Assembly (NCBI GenBank): GCA_002842205.1
Contig: PHCI01000013.1
Span: forward strand, 29,845-93,844
Source of the DNA: Betaproteobacteria bacterium HGW-Betaproteobacteria-3
GTDB taxonomy: Bacteria > Pseudomonadota > Gammaproteobacteria > Burkholderiales > Burkholderiaceae_C
Direction of reading: 5' to 3'
DNA: 64,000 bases
Positions 41,609 through 51,211 of the stretch are shown here, piece by piece; the stretch's first letter is position 1; every line of letters starts with the position of its first letter. Under the pieces are notes generated by a model. That model searched no databases, had not been told where the DNA came from, and was given only the letters and a program-made list of their open reading frames with translations. Both the position numbers and the translations under genes were made by a program.

Positions 41609-42097
41609 TCAGCGGCGCACGGGCGGAATCAGCACCTGGTCCACGGTGTGGATCACACCATTGCTGGCCGAAATGTCGGCGGTTTGCACGATGGCGTTGT
41701 CCACGGTCACGAACGTGCCCGCGCGGCCCAGGCCTAGGTTGGCGCCATTGACGGTCTTCGCGGCGCCGGTCTTGACGTCAGCGGCCAGCACTTTGGCGGG
41801 AAGCACGTGGTAGCTCAAGACGGCTTTGAGTCGGGCCGGGTCTTTGCCCAGTTCGTCCAGGGTTTTGGCGGGCAGGGCCTTGAACGCGTCATTGGTGGGG
41901 GCAAAGACGGTGTAGGGGCCGCTGCCCTTGAGCGTGTCGGTCAAGCCCGCCTGGGCCACCAGGCCGTTGAGGGTGCTCAACGAGGGCGTGGCGGCCAGCG
42001 TGTCGGCGATGGAAACGGAACGTGGGCCGGTGGCGCAGCCGGCCAGGGCGGCGGCAGCGAGGGCGAGGGCAATGAAGGCTGTACGACGATGGAACAT
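41609..42097 (-). CDS. Fasciclin (FAS1)-domain lipoprotein
   Basis: A 162-residue secreted protein. ALAAAALAGCATG is a lipoprotein signal with Cys20 as the lipidated residue. One FAS1 domain follows: LVAQAGLTDTLKGSGPYTVFAPTNDAF, LLSYHV-type KAVLSYHVLPAKVLA and ASNGVIHTVDQVLIP are its motifs. FAS1 domains mediate adhesion or matrix contact. ATG 42097 is chosen; the longer frame begins inside the control region. A four-unit PHO box points at this gene, making it a predicted phosphate-starvation protein. Confidence 0.88.
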   Translation of the reverse strand: MFHRRTAFIALALAAAALAGCATGPRSVSIADTLAATPSLSTLNGLVAQAGLTDTLKGSGPYTVFAPTNDAFKALPAKTLDELGKDPARLKAVLSYHVLPAKVLAADVKTGAAKTVNGANLGLGRAGTFVTVDNAIVQTADISASNGVIHTVDQVLIPPVRR

Positions 42098-42141
42098 GGT
42101 TTCTCCGGTTGAATAAAACAGGACGAAGTTACGCATCGGGC

Positions 42142-42181
42142 ATGACAGCACCGTGACATCAATATGAAGGTTGTGTGACAG
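42142..42181 (-). promoter_or_regulatory. PHO box array upstream of the fasciclin gene
   Basis: On the minus strand four half-sites in exact 11-base phase: CTGTCAC, CCTTCAT, ATGTCAC and CTGTCAT. A TAACTT -10 candidate (42126-42131) follows at 10 bases, the spacing PhoB-activated promoters use. Confidence 0.82.
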
Positions 42182-42217
42182 GCCGGTCTGAAAAATCCTT
42201 TTGAATCAAATACTTGT

Positions 42218-42246
42218 TGGTCGCTGACTTGTCACGCGGTTGTCAC
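42218..42246 (+). promoter_or_regulatory. PHO box array upstream of pstS
   Basis: Half-sites TGGTCGC (42218, degenerate), TTGTCAC (42229) and TTGTCAC (42240) in 11-base phase. TAAAGT (42256-42261) is the -10 candidate, about 10 bases downstream. Confidence 0.82.
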
Positions 42247-42298
42247 ATTGCCGCCCTAAAGTCGCCACATCGTTCCACTTCGATGAAAAGGTGATCCC

Positions 42299-43339
42299 AT
42301 GAAATTTCGTACTTCCCTGATGACTTTGAGCCTTGGCGCCACGATGTTCGCGTTTGGCGCTACGGCGTATGCGCAAGAGGTGACCGGCGCTGGTGCCAGC
42401 TTCCCGGCGCCGCTGTATTCCAAGTGGGCTTCGGACTACAACAAGGCCACCGGCGTCCGGATCAACTACCAGTCCGTCGGCTCGGGCGCGGGCCGTCGCC
42501 AGATCGAGGCGAAAACGGTGGACTTTGGCGCCTCGGACGCACCGCTCAAGGACGAAGAGCTCGCCAAAAATGGCCTGCTGCAATTCCCCACCGTCATCGG
42601 CGGTGTGGTGCCGGTCGTGAACATCAAGGGCATCGCCCCGGGCCAGATCAAGCTGAGCGGCCAGGTGCTGGGGGACATTTACCTGGGCAAGATCACCAAG
42701 TGGAACGACCCGGCGATCACCGCCCTGAACGCTGGCGTGCCGCTGCCCGATGCCGCCATTTCCCCCGTGCGCCGCGCTGACGGCTCGGGCACCAGCTTCA
42801 TTTTCACCAACTACCTGAGCAAGGTGAACCCGGAGTGGAAGGCCAAAGTGGGCGAGGGCACGGCCGTGAACTGGCCGACCGGCGCGGGCGGCAAGGGCAA
42901 TGAGGGCGTGGCGGCGTTTGTCGGGCGTCTGCCGAACTCCATCGGCTATGTCGAATACGCCTACGTCAAGCAAAACAAGATGACCTACGCGCAGCTGCAA
43001 AACAGCACCGGTGCCTTTGTTTCGCCCGACGACACGACGTTCAAGGCCGCCGCGGCCGGTGCCGATTGGGCCAAGAGCTTCTACCAGATCCTGACCAACC
43101 AGCCGGGCAAGGATTCGTGGCCGATCACGGGCGCCACCTTCATCCTGATGCACAAGGTGCAGGACAAGCCGGCGCAGGCCGCCACCGCGCTCAAGTTCTT
43201 TGAATGGGCCTACAAGGAAGGCGACAAGACCGCTGAGAGCCTGGACTACGTGCCCATGCCCGCCAGCGTCAAGGCCATCATCGCCAAGTCGTGGGGCGAC
43301 ATCAAGGACGCCTCGGGCAAAGCGGTTGCGTACAAGTAA
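42299..43339 (+). CDS. pstS: Phosphate ABC transporter, periplasmic binding protein
   Basis: A 346-residue high-affinity phosphate-binding protein. The signal peptide ends near TAYAQ (residue 25), then [20 protein letters not shown] is the family start. [25 protein letters not shown] and [15 protein letters not shown] contain the phosphate-coordinating residues. First gene of pstSCAB-phoU-phoB-phoR. A stable stem after its stop suggests it is made in excess over the membrane subunits. Confidence 0.97.
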   Translation: MKFRTSLMTLSLGATMFAFGATAYAQEVTGAGASFPAPLYSKWASDYNKATGVRINYQSVGSGAGRRQIEAKTVDFGASDAPLKDEELAKNGLLQFPTVIGGVVPVVNIKGIAPGQIKLSGQVLGDIYLGKITKWNDPAITALNAGVPLPDAAISPVRRADGSGTSFIFTNYLSKVNPEWKAKVGEGTAVNWPTGAGGKGNEGVAAFVGRLPNSIGYVEYAYVKQNKMTYAQLQNSTGAFVSPDDTTFKAAAAGADWAKSFYQILTNQPGKDSWPITGATFILMHKVQDKPAQAATALKFFEWAYKEGDKTAESLDYVPMPASVKAIIAKSWGDIKDASGKAVAYK

Positions 43340-43365
43340 TTTGAAAACGACGCACTAAGCAAGGT

Positions 43366-43383
43366 CGGGCCGCAGGTGGCCCG
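43366..43383 (+). terminator. Hairpin between pstS and pstC
   Basis: CGGGCC and GGCCCG around GCAGGT, without a T tract. Probably protects the pstS 3' end or partly attenuates pstC. Confidence 0.45.
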
Positions 43384-43419
43384 GCTCCAAACTACCTCCA
43401 AAAAAGCAGGGTGGCCCAC

Positions 43420-44451
43420 GTGTCCTCTACACTCCCGGCGAACAAGTCGCCGTTCGACATGGGTCGGACGGCACCCCGACGCGCCATGACCAACCCGCCA
43501 AACACGCCTTTGAAAACCCTCGGCCCCTGGGCTGATCGCCTGTTTGGATGGGCGGCCAAGGGCGCCGCCATCGTGACGCTGGGCCTGTTGGCGGGCATCC
43601 TCACGTCGCTGGTCATTGGCGCCTGGCCTGCCATTTCGAAATACGGGTTGGGCTTTTTGACCAACAGTGTCTGGGACCCGGTGCAAAACGAGTACGGCGG
43701 CCTGGTCATGATTTACGGCACGCTGGCCACCTCGTTCATCGCCCTGCTGATCGCCGTGCCCGTGAGTTTCGGCATTGCGCTGTTCCTGACCGAGCTGTCG
43801 CCGGCCTGGCTCAAACGCCCGCTGGGCACGGCCATTGAGTTGCTGGCGGCGGTGCCGTCCATTGTGTACGGCATGTGGGGCCTGCTGGTGTTCGGCCCCA
43901 TTCTGGCCACCTATGTGCAGCAGCCGCTGCAAAGCATGTTTGGCGGCGTCCCCTACCTCGGGGCGCTCTTTTCGGGCCCACCCGTCGGGATCGGCATTTT
44001 GTCGGCGGGCATCATTCTGGCCATCATGGTGATTCCGTTCGTCGCTTCGGTGATGCGCGATGTGTTCGAAGTCACGCCGGTGCTGCTCAAGGAATCGGCC
44101 TACGGCCTGGGTTCCACCACGTGGGAGGTCATGTGGAATGTCGTGCTCCCGTACACCAAGGCGGGTGTGGTGGGGGGCATCATGCTGGGGTTGGGGCGCG
44201 CCTTGGGCGAAACGATGGCGGTCACGTTTGTCATCGGCAACTTCAACCAGCTCGATTCGCTGAGCCTGTTTCAGGCCGCCAACAGCATCACGTCGGCATT
44301 GGCCAACGAATTTGCGGAAGCCGCCAGCGGCTTGCATCAGGCGGCGCTGATCTATCTGGGGCTGGTGCTGTTTTTCATCACCTTTGTGGTGCTGGCCCTG
44401 TCCAAGCTGCTGCTGGCCCAACTGCGCAAAAGCGAGGGGTCCAAGTCATGA
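43420..44451 (+). CDS. pstC: Phosphate ABC transporter permease PstC
   Basis: A 343-residue inner-membrane permease with six membrane segments. The binding-protein-dependent permease loop ([29 protein letters not shown]) contacts PstB, and [23 protein letters not shown] is the family signature. GTG 43420 has AGGGTGG 6 bases upstream; GTG 43411 and ATG 43459 are alternatives, so the N-terminus is uncertain by about 13 residues. The end overlaps pstA (ATGA). Confidence 0.94.
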   Translation: MSSTLPANKSPFDMGRTAPRRAMTNPPNTPLKTLGPWADRLFGWAAKGAAIVTLGLLAGILTSLVIGAWPAISKYGLGFLTNSVWDPVQNEYGGLVMIYGTLATSFIALLIAVPVSFGIALFLTELSPAWLKRPLGTAIELLAAVPSIVYGMWGLLVFGPILATYVQQPLQSMFGGVPYLGALFSGPPVGIGILSAGIILAIMVIPFVASVMRDVFEVTPVLLKESAYGLGSTTWEVMWNVVLPYTKAGVVGGIMLGLGRALGETMAVTFVIGNFNQLDSLSLFQAANSITSALANEFAEAASGLHQAALIYLGLVLFFITFVVLALSKLLLAQLRKSEGSKS

Positions 44452-45332
44452 CCACCAGCGAAATGCTGATCCAGAAGGCCGAGAGCGAACGCGCCCGGGC
44501 GGCCCGATTCGCCGCGCGAAAGCGCGTCAACCGGGTTGCACTGACGTTGTCGCTCGCCGCCATGGCATTCGGCCTGTTCTGGCTGGCGTGGATTCTTTTC
44601 GAGACCGTCCGGCTGGGGGTCGGCGGGCTGAACTGGGCCACGTTCACGCAAATGACCCCGCCACCCAACGAAGAAGGCGGCATTGCCAACGCCCTGTATG
44701 GCTCGTTCCTGATGGTGTCGTTGGCCACTTTTGTGGGCACTCCCATCGGCATCATGGCCGGTATCTATCTGGCCGAGTACGACGTCAAGGGCTGGCTGGC
44801 TTCCACCACCCGGTTCGTGAACGACATCCTGCTGTCGGCGCCCTCCATCGTGATCGGGCTGTTTGTGTACGCGGTGGTGGTGTCGCGGTTCAATTCGTTT
44901 TCGGGCTGGGCCGGTGTGGTCGCACTGGCGCTGATCGTGATCCCGGTGGTGATTCGCACCACCGAAAACATGCTCCAGCTGGTGCCGCCAGGGCTTCGGG
45001 AAGCGGCCTATGCACTGGGCGCTCCCAAGTGGAAGGTCATCATGAGCATCACCCTCAAGGCCGCTCGGGCCGGTGTGGTGACGGGTGTCTTGCTGGCCGT
45101 GGCGCGCATCGCCGGTGAGACGGCGCCATTGTTGTTCACCGCCCTGAGCAACCAGTTCTGGACCTCGAGCCTGGGTGAACCGATGGCCAGCCTGCCCGTG
45201 ACGATTTTCAAATTTGCAATGAGCCCGTACGAAAACTGGCAAAAGCTGGCCTGGGCCGGAGTGTTCATCATCACCATGGCCGTGCTGGGGCTGAACATTC
45301 TGGCGCGCGTGCTGACGCGCAACAAGCACTGA
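44448..45332 (+). CDS. pstA: Phosphate ABC transporter permease PstA
   Basis: A 294-residue partner permease of PstC with six membrane segments. [22 protein letters not shown] and the coupling loop [24 protein letters not shown] are diagnostic, followed by [26 protein letters not shown] 44448 overlaps the pstC stop. A 32-base gap leads to pstB. Confidence 0.95.
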   Translation: MTTSEMLIQKAESERARAARFAARKRVNRVALTLSLAAMAFGLFWLAWILFETVRLGVGGLNWATFTQMTPPPNEEGGIANALYGSFLMVSLATFVGTPIGIMAGIYLAEYDVKGWLASTTRFVNDILLSAPSIVIGLFVYAVVVSRFNSFSGWAGVVALALIVIPVVIRTTENMLQLVPPGLREAAYALGAPKWKVIMSITLKAARAGVVTGVLLAVARIAGETAPLLFTALSNQFWTSSLGEPMASLPVTIFKFAMSPYENWQKLAWAGVFIITMAVLGLNILARVLTRNKH

Positions 45333-45364
45333 GTGAACGCATCCCCATTCGAAGAGAAAACAAC

Positions 45365-46144
45365 ATGCAATCCATCGCCACGCGAGAAGTGTCACCCAAG
45401 ATCTCGGTCAAGAACCTTGATTTTTACTACGGGAAGTTCCATGCGCTCAAGAGCATCAATCTGGAAATCCCCGAGAAAAAGGTCACGGCCTTCATCGGCC
45501 CGTCGGGTTGCGGAAAGTCCACGCTCCTGCGGATTTTCAACCGCATGTACGAGCTGTACCCGGAGCAGCGTGCCGACGGCGAAGTCCTGTTCGATGGCGA
45601 GAATCTGCTGACATCGAAAAAAGACGTGGCGCTGATTCGTGCCAAGGTTGGCATGGTCTTTCAAAAGCCCACGCCGTTCCCGATGTCAATCTTTGACAAT
45701 GTGGCTTTTGGCGTGAAACTGTTTGAAAGCCTGAACGCAGCCGACATGGAAGACCGGGTGGAATGGGCCTTGCGCAAGGCGGCGCTGTGGGACGAGGTCA
45801 AGGACAAGCTGCAGCAAAGCGGCTCCAGCCTCTCTGGTGGCCAGCAGCAGCGCCTGTGCATTGCGCGCGGCATTGCCATCAAGCCCGAAGTGCTGCTGCT
45901 CGACGAGCCCTGCTCGGCGCTGGACCCGATTTCCACCGCCAAGATCGAGGAGCTGATCGCCGAACTCAAAAGCGACTACACCGTGGTGATCGTGACGCAC
46001 AACATGCAGCAGGCGGCCCGCTGCAGCGATTACACCGCCTACATGTACCTGGGAGACCTCGTGGAGTTTGGCGCGACCGAAGAGCTGTTCTTCAAGCCCA
46101 AACGCAAGGAAACCGAAGACTACATCACCGGCCGATTCGGCTGA
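45365..46144 (+). CDS. pstB: Phosphate ABC transporter ATPase PstB
   Basis: A 259-residue ATP-binding subunit. Walker A is GPSGCGKST, the signature [10 protein letters not shown], Walker [13 protein letters not shown] and the switch His [11 protein letters not shown]. The PstB-specific [21 protein letters not shown] stretch is present. It also relays phosphate status to PhoR through PhoU. Confidence 0.98.
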   Translation: MQSIATREVSPKISVKNLDFYYGKFHALKSINLEIPEKKVTAFIGPSGCGKSTLLRIFNRMYELYPEQRADGEVLFDGENLLTSKKDVALIRAKVGMVFQKPTPFPMSIFDNVAFGVKLFESLNAADMEDRVEWALRKAALWDEVKDKLQQSGSSLSGGQQQRLCIARGIAIKPEVLLLDEPCSALDPISTAKIEELIAELKSDYTVVIVTHNMQQAARCSDYTAYMYLGDLVEFGATEELFFKPKRKETEDYITGRFG

Positions 46145-46164
46145 ATCCGCCCAGAAAGCACACC

Positions 46165-46866
46165 ATGCCTGAAAAACATCTCTCCACGCAGTTCGACAGC
46201 GAGCTCAACGGGGTCTCGTCCCGTGTGATGGAGCTGGGCGGACTGGTCGAATCGCAGATTCGCCAGGCCATCTACGCACTGTCGCAGTTCAGCTCTGAAG
46301 TGGCCGCGCAGGTGATCGAAAACGAGGCCCGCGTGAACGCGATGGAAGTCGACATCGACCGCGAGTTGTCGTCCATCATTGCGCGGCGCCAGCCCACCGC
46401 GCGCGACCTCCGGTTGCTGATCGCCATCTCCAAAACCACCGCCAATCTGGAGCGGGTGGGGGACGAGGCCGAGAAGATCGCCCGCATGGTTCGCGCCATC
46501 ATCGACAGTGGCGCGTCGCGCTCGCTGCCGGCGTCGGAGCTCCGTGTTGCGGCCGATCTGGCTTCTGGCTTGCTGCGCAAGGCCCTCGATGCGTTCGCGC
46601 GCCTGGACACCGCGGTCGCGGTGCAGATTCTCAAGGAGGACGATCTGATCGACCAGGAGTTCAACGGCTTCGTGCGCAAACTCATCACCTACATGATGGA
46701 AGACCCGCGCAAGATTTCGGCCTGCCTGGACCTGCTGTTCCTGGCCAAGGCCATCGAACGCATTGGTGATCACTCCAAGAACATTGCCGAATTCATCATC
46801 TACATCGTCAAGGGTGCGGACGTACGGCACACCTCGATGGCGCAGATCGAATCGGCCGTGGGCTGA
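46165..46866 (+). CDS. phoU: Phosphate signalling regulator PhoU
   Basis: A 233-residue two-repeat helical-bundle protein that keeps PhoR off when PstSCAB senses enough phosphate. The E/D-x-x-x-D metal motifs appear in NLERVGDEAEKIARM and AIERIGDHSKNIAEF. ATG 46165 begins MPEKHLSTQFDSELN, the typical N-terminus; earlier starts read through pstB. Confidence 0.97.
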   Translation: MPEKHLSTQFDSELNGVSSRVMELGGLVESQIRQAIYALSQFSSEVAAQVIENEARVNAMEVDIDRELSSIIARRQPTARDLRLLIAISKTTANLERVGDEAEKIARMVRAIIDSGASRSLPASELRVAADLASGLLRKALDAFARLDTAVAVQILKEDDLIDQEFNGFVRKLITYMMEDPRKISACLDLLFLAKAIERIGDHSKNIAEFIIYIVKGADVRHTSMAQIESAVG

Positions 46867-46872
46867 CCGGCC

Positions 46873-47580
46873 ATGAAGCACCAGCCCCGGGTTCTCATTG
46901 TCGAAGACGAGCCGGCCATTGCCGAGCTGGTCGCTGTCAACCTGCGTCACAACGGATTCCAGCCGACCTGGGCTGAAGACGGCGAAGCCGCCCAGCGCGA
47001 GCTGGATGCGGTGCTGCCCGACGTGATCCTGCTCGACTGGATGCTACCGGGCCAAAGTGGCGTGACGCTCGCGCGCAAGTGGCGCGCCGATGCCCGCACC
47101 CGGGCCGTCCCGATCCTGATGCTCACGGCACGCGGCGACGAGCCCGACAAGGTGGCCGGACTGGACGCCGGGGCCGACGACTACATCACCAAGCCATTCT
47201 CGACCCAGGAAATGCTGGCGCGCATTCGCGCCGTGCTGCGCCGCCGCGCGCCCGAGCAGGTGACCGACAGCGTTGCCATTGGCGACCTGCAGCTGGACGG
47301 TGCAACCTACCGCGTGACGTTCAAGGGACAGCTGCTCAAAATCGGGCCGACCGAGTTCAAGTTGCTGCATTACTTCATGAAGCATGCTGAACGCGTGCAC
47401 AGCCGGTCACAGCTGCTCGACAAGGTCTGGGGCGACCATGTGTTCATCGAAGAACGCACCGTGGATGTGCACGTCAAGCGCCTGCGCGAAGCACTGGGCG
47501 CTGCGGGCGTGATGATCGAGACCGTGCGGGGTGCCGGGTATCGCCTGACGGCGCAGCCGCTGGCCACGGCGGCGGCCTGA
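46873..47580 (+). CDS. phoB: Phosphate regulon response regulator PhoB
   Basis: A 235-residue OmpR/PhoB-type regulator. The receiver domain has phosphoacceptor Asp55 in VILLDWMLPGQSG and the Lys in DYITKPFST. The winged helix (RSQLLDKVWGDHVFIEERTVDVHVKRLREAL) binds PHO boxes; four arrays in this window are its predicted targets. Confidence 0.97.
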   Translation: MKHQPRVLIVEDEPAIAELVAVNLRHNGFQPTWAEDGEAAQRELDAVLPDVILLDWMLPGQSGVTLARKWRADARTRAVPILMLTARGDEPDKVAGLDAGADDYITKPFSTQEMLARIRAVLRRRAPEQVTDSVAIGDLQLDGATYRVTFKGQLLKIGPTEFKLLHYFMKHAERVHSRSQLLDKVWGDHVFIEERTVDVHVKRLREALGAAGVMIETVRGAGYRLTAQPLATAAA

Positions 47581-47615
47581 ACCGGCATGCCCCTCAGAAG
47601 CCGCACAATCAGGGC

Positions 47616-49001
47616 ATGTTTTTCCGTCTCTCGACCTTCATTGCATTTTTGTTGGTTGGTGGCGCTGCCGGGTACATCCTGAGCCGCCAGTTTGGCGCCA
47701 TCACCGGCGTGGCCTGTGCCAGCGTGGCCTGGTTTGCCTGGGACCTGTCCCGTGGGCTGCGCGTGCTGCGCTGGTTGCGTTCCGGCGACACACCTGCGGC
47801 GCCGCAGATGCGGGGGGTCTGGGGCCTGGTGGCGGATCGCATGCGTCGGCTGCTGCGCCAGCGCGAGGCGGCTGCCACGCAAAGCGCGGCCCAGCTCCGC
47901 GAATTTCTGGCCGCGTTGCAGGCGTCGCCCAATGGCGTGGTGCTGCTGGACGCCGAGGGGCGCATCGAATGGTGCAACGAAACGGCGGCAGCGCATTTCG
48001 GCATTGATGCGGCACGCGATCTGCAGCAGCACATCCGCAACCTGGTTCGGGACCCGGTGTTCGCCACCTACTACGCCAGCGAGGACTACCGGGGCGAGGT
48101 CGTGATGGCCGGTCGCGCCAGCACGCCCGCGCGGCCGGTCAGGGTCTCGGTGCATCTGCATCCCTATGGCGACGGGCGCAGGCTGCTGCTGTCGCGTGAT
48201 GTCACGGCGCTGGAGCAGGCCGAGGCCATGCGGCGCGACTTCGTCGCCAACGTCTCGCACGAGATCCGAACCCCCCTGACCGTCCTCAGCGGTTTTGTGG
48301 AAACCCTTCAGACCTTGCCGCTGGATGAAGCCGATCGAACCCGGTATCTGGGGCTGATGGCGCAGCAGTCGGCCCGCATGCAGACGCTGGTGAACGATCT
48401 GTTGACACTGTCCCGTCTGGAAGGCAGTCCGGCACCCGGATGGGGCGATTGGATCACGGTGACCTCTCTGCTGCAGTCGTGTGAGCAGGAAGGACGCGCG
48501 CTGTCGGTGGCGGTCACGCAAGGGCAGGGGGCAACGCACGAACTGCACTTTGAAGCCGCGATGCACGCGGCCTCGGGCTGGGAAGTGTCGGGCTCGCACA
48601 ACGAGTTGTTCAGCGCCATGTCCAATCTGCTGAGCAATGCCGTGCGGTACACCCCGCCCGCCGGTCGCATCGACGTGTCGTGGGTGATGGCGCCGGACGG
48701 GTCGGCACGGTATGCCGTGCGCGATACCGGTCCGGGCATTGCGCCCGAACACCTGTCGCGGCTGACCGAGCGATTTTACCGTGTGGACCGCAGCCGCTCG
48801 CGTGAAAGCGGTGGCACCGGTCTGGGGCTGGCCATCGTCAAGCATGTGCTGCAGCGCCATGGGGCTGCGCTGCAGATCGAGAGCACGCCCGGGGTCGGAT
48901 CGATTTTCACGATCGTGTTTCCCGCAGGCCGCTTGCGCCGCGCAACGCCTGCCGATGCGGCTCCAGTGACAGCACCAGTTGCGCAGGCGGCGGGTGAATG
49001 A
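47616..49001 (+). CDS. phoR: Phosphate regulon sensor histidine kinase PhoR
   Basis: A 461-residue membrane kinase. Two membrane segments occupy about residues 5-45 with almost no periplasmic loop, a basic linker and a PAS domain (about 100-200) follow, then the HisKA box NVSHEIRTPL with phosphoacceptor His215, and ATPase N, G1 and G2 boxes (NLLSNAVRYT, RDTGPGIAPEHL, GGTGLGLAIVKH). Lack of a sensor domain fits sensing through PhoU and PstSCAB. The gene converges with the next at 13 bases. Confidence 0.96.
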   Translation: MFFRLSTFIAFLLVGGAAGYILSRQFGAITGVACASVAWFAWDLSRGLRVLRWLRSGDTPAAPQMRGVWGLVADRMRRLLRQREAAATQSAAQLREFLAALQASPNGVVLLDAEGRIEWCNETAAAHFGIDAARDLQQHIRNLVRDPVFATYYASEDYRGEVVMAGRASTPARPVRVSVHLHPYGDGRRLLLSRDVTALEQAEAMRRDFVANVSHEIRTPLTVLSGFVETLQTLPLDEADRTRYLGLMAQQSARMQTLVNDLLTLSRLEGSPAPGWGDWITVTSLLQSCEQEGRALSVAVTQGQGATHELHFEAAMHAASGWEVSGSHNELFSAMSNLLSNAVRYTPPAGRIDVSWVMAPDGSARYAVRDTGPGIAPEHLSRLTERFYRVDRSRSRESGGTGLGLAIVKHVLQRHGAALQIESTPGVGSIFTIVFPAGRLRRATPADAAPVTAPVAQAAGE

Positions 49002-49013
49002 AGCGGGGCGCGG

Positions 49014-50729
49014 TCAGCGGCGAACGCGCTGATAGACCAGGATGTCGTCGTTCTTGTCGGCAGGGCGCGGGATGGTGGCGAGCAGGTCCCACTGCCGCAG
49101 GTTGACCGATTTGGGCAGGGTGTCCCTGGCATTCACATCCACCAGCAACCATGGGCATTGGGCACGGCGGGACGCGGGCTGCAGCCTGAGCGTGCCATGG
49201 AACGTGAAGGCAGAAATCTGCCCGCGGTTCAGGCCATAGATTTCAACGCACGGTGGGTCGTTGAGAATGGCCGCCACAAGCCGGACCTGCGCCTTGTAGC
49301 TGCGGGCATAGTCCAGCACCGGCAACCACAGTGTCATCAAAAGCAGCCAGCACAGCGCGGTTCCGGAGGCGGGTAACACCAGACTGGTCCAGATGGCGGG
49401 GCGGTGGCGCCCCACACGCCACTTCACCAGCCAGGCCCAGGCCAGCGTCGCCGCCAGCGCCACGGCAAATGCGATCGCCGAGAAGCTGGGTTCAAACCCC
49501 GGCGCCAGACGCGCCACATTGAGGGCCGGTTGGCGCGGAACGCCAGTCTGCAACGAGACCCAGATGACCCAGATGGTCAAGCTGGCCAGGGTGAAAAACA
49601 GCAACGTGAACCAGTCGATCAGTGCCGTGGCACTGCGCTTGAAGGTGGGCAGCGCGAACGCGGCCAGCGTGGCCAGCGCGGGCAGGCCCAGCAGCAGCGT
49701 GCGGTCCGACGGCTGGGTGAAGGCGGCCGATCCGATGGCCACGACGGCAAACCAGAGCGGCAGCAGGATGTGGCGCGCCGGATCACCCAGGCTCAACTGT
49801 CGGCGCCAGCGCCACAGCGTCCACAGCGCGAGCGGCCAGGCCGGCCAGGTGAACCACAGCAGGAGATTGCCCATGCCGCGAGCCATGAGCCAGGCCTCCG
49901 CCGGTGAAAGGGCTGACCCGGTGATCCGCCAGCGCCACATCTGCAGCTGCCAGGCCAGCAGTGCGGCGCAGGCGCTGACGCCCACGATGGCCACGGCCCA
50001 GAACAGCTTGCGGCGGCGTGCCGCGGAGTCGTCCGAGCGTGGGCCAAGCGCGGTCAGCGCCAGGCCGCCCACGCCAAACAGCGTGGCCATGGCCGGTGCG
50101 CCGCTCATGACCAGGCCGGTCAGCCCGACCGCCAGTCCCAGCGCCGGCCCCAGCGTTTTCGAAGGTGCTGCCGCAAAGGCGTAAAAAAGAACCGCCGTGA
50201 AGCACAGTTGCGCCAGTGCCGGCGTGGTTTCGTGCGCCAGCTGGGCCAGTCCCAGGCAACCCATCAGGGCCAGCAACCCGCCGTCGGCCATGGCCCGGGC
50301 GTAGTCGATGGTGTTGGCCTCGCCGCCAAACGCAAATGCAACGGGTTGGGCCCCGACGCTGCGACCCAGGTGATACACCCCTTGCCAGGTGGCGATCAGC
50401 GTGACCACCAGCAGCATGACGAAGGGAATTCGGACCGCGAAGTCCGGGGCGATCCACGCTGGCGCGAGCTTCACCGCCAGCGCACCGAGCCAATAGGGCA
50501 GCAGACTGTCGGTGTCGGCGGGCAGGCCGGTCAGTTGCGGGGCCAGCCAGTGGCTGCGGCCGGTGGCCAGCTCCATCATGTAGCCGAAGGCGGTGACGTC
50601 GGCGTTCTTCCAGGGCTCGCGCCCGATAAAACCGGGCAACACATAGGCCGCGCAGAACAGCAGCAGGGCGAGCCGCGGCAGGCGGCGCACCGCGCGCTGC
50701 GTCACGATGGCGGGGGTGGGCTGGTTCAC
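49014..50729 (-). CDS. GT39/ArnT-like membrane glycosyltransferase
   Basis: A 571-residue polytopic protein with about 11-13 hydrophobic segments. REPWKNADVTAFGYMMELATGRSHWLAPQLTG resembles the periplasmic EA/DE loop of GT-C lipid-linked sugar transferases such as ArnT, and TDSLLPYWLGALAVKL the following loop. It would move a sugar from undecaprenyl phosphate to an acceptor outside the inner membrane. No ArnA/ArnB-type neighbours occur, so the donor is unknown. GTG 50729 is preferred because the longer frame runs through the rpmE terminator. Confidence 0.72.
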   Translation of the reverse strand: MNQPTPAIVTQRAVRRLPRLALLLFCAAYVLPGFIGREPWKNADVTAFGYMMELATGRSHWLAPQLTGLPADTDSLLPYWLGALAVKLAPAWIAPDFAVRIPFVMLLVVTLIATWQGVYHLGRSVGAQPVAFAFGGEANTIDYARAMADGGLLALMGCLGLAQLAHETTPALAQLCFTAVLFYAFAAAPSKTLGPALGLAVGLTGLVMSGAPAMATLFGVGGLALTALGPRSDDSAARRRKLFWAVAIVGVSACAALLAWQLQMWRWRITGSALSPAEAWLMARGMGNLLLWFTWPAWPLALWTLWRWRRQLSLGDPARHILLPLWFAVVAIGSAAFTQPSDRTLLLGLPALATLAAFALPTFKRSATALIDWFTLLFFTLASLTIWVIWVSLQTGVPRQPALNVARLAPGFEPSFSAIAFAVALAATLAWAWLVKWRVGRHRPAIWTSLVLPASGTALCWLLLMTLWLPVLDYARSYKAQVRLVAAILNDPPCVEIYGLNRGQISAFTFHGTLRLQPASRRAQCPWLLVDVNARDTLPKSVNLRQWDLLATIPRPADKNDDILVYQRVRR

Positions 50730-50795
50730 GGGGGATTCATCCGGCGGCCGACGGGCCAGGCCGCGGCGCCCGCCATTGTGACAAGGCGGAGCCTG

Positions 50796-50833
50796 AAAAG
50801 CAAAAGGGCAGCCCGTTGGAACGGACTGCCCTT
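50796..50833 (-). terminator. Intrinsic terminator of rpmE
   Basis: Read on the minus strand, AAGGGCAG and CTGCCCTT flank an inner CCGT/ACGG stem, then TTTTGCTTTT. Strong terminator after rpmE. Confidence 0.9.
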
Positions 50834-50861
50834 GGGGCAAAAGATGACGCGGGCAAGAAAA

Positions 50862-51119
50862 TTACTTGGCGGCGGTCTTGCCAAAGCGGTTGCGGAATCT
50901 CTCGACGCGGCCGCCCATGTTGTCCACGGACTTTTGCGTGCCAGTGTAGAACGGGTGCGATTCACTGGACGTGTCGAGCTTGTACAGCGGCAGTTCGCGG
51001 CCGTCGTCCATCTTGACCATTTCCTTGGTGTTGGCGCACGAGCGGGTCACGAACTTGAAACCGTTGGACAGGTCGAGAAAACAGATCTCGCGGTAATTGG
51101 GGTGAATGCCTTCTTTCAT
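50862..51119 (-). CDS. rpmE2: 50S ribosomal protein L31 type B
   Basis: An 85-residue L31. MKEGIHPNYREICFLDLSNGFKFVTRSC and SESHPFYTGTQKSVDNMGGRVERFRNRFG match the type B form. The CxxC zinc ligands of the classical form are absent, so this is the zinc-independent paralogue that replaces zinc-bound L31. No classical rpmE is in the window. It follows rho, the usual order, with its own TATAAT-like -10. Confidence 0.94.
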   Translation of the reverse strand: MKEGIHPNYREICFLDLSNGFKFVTRSCANTKEMVKMDDGRELPLYKLDTSSESHPFYTGTQKSVDNMGGRVERFRNRFGKTAAK

Positions 51120-51190
51120 GATTCTTCCTTGAATTCAGCTGCGGGAGCCGGACCAAACCATTTGGCCTACTTTCCGCACAAAAGCCCTCT

Positions 51191-51196
51191 ATTATA
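51191..51196 (-). promoter_or_regulatory. -10 element candidate for rpmE2
   Basis: TATAAT on the minus strand, 72 bases before the rpmE2 ATG, in the rho-rpmE2 gap. No matching -35 seen. Confidence 0.45.
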
Positions 51197-51211
51197 TCCC
51201 GGACTTGGTGC

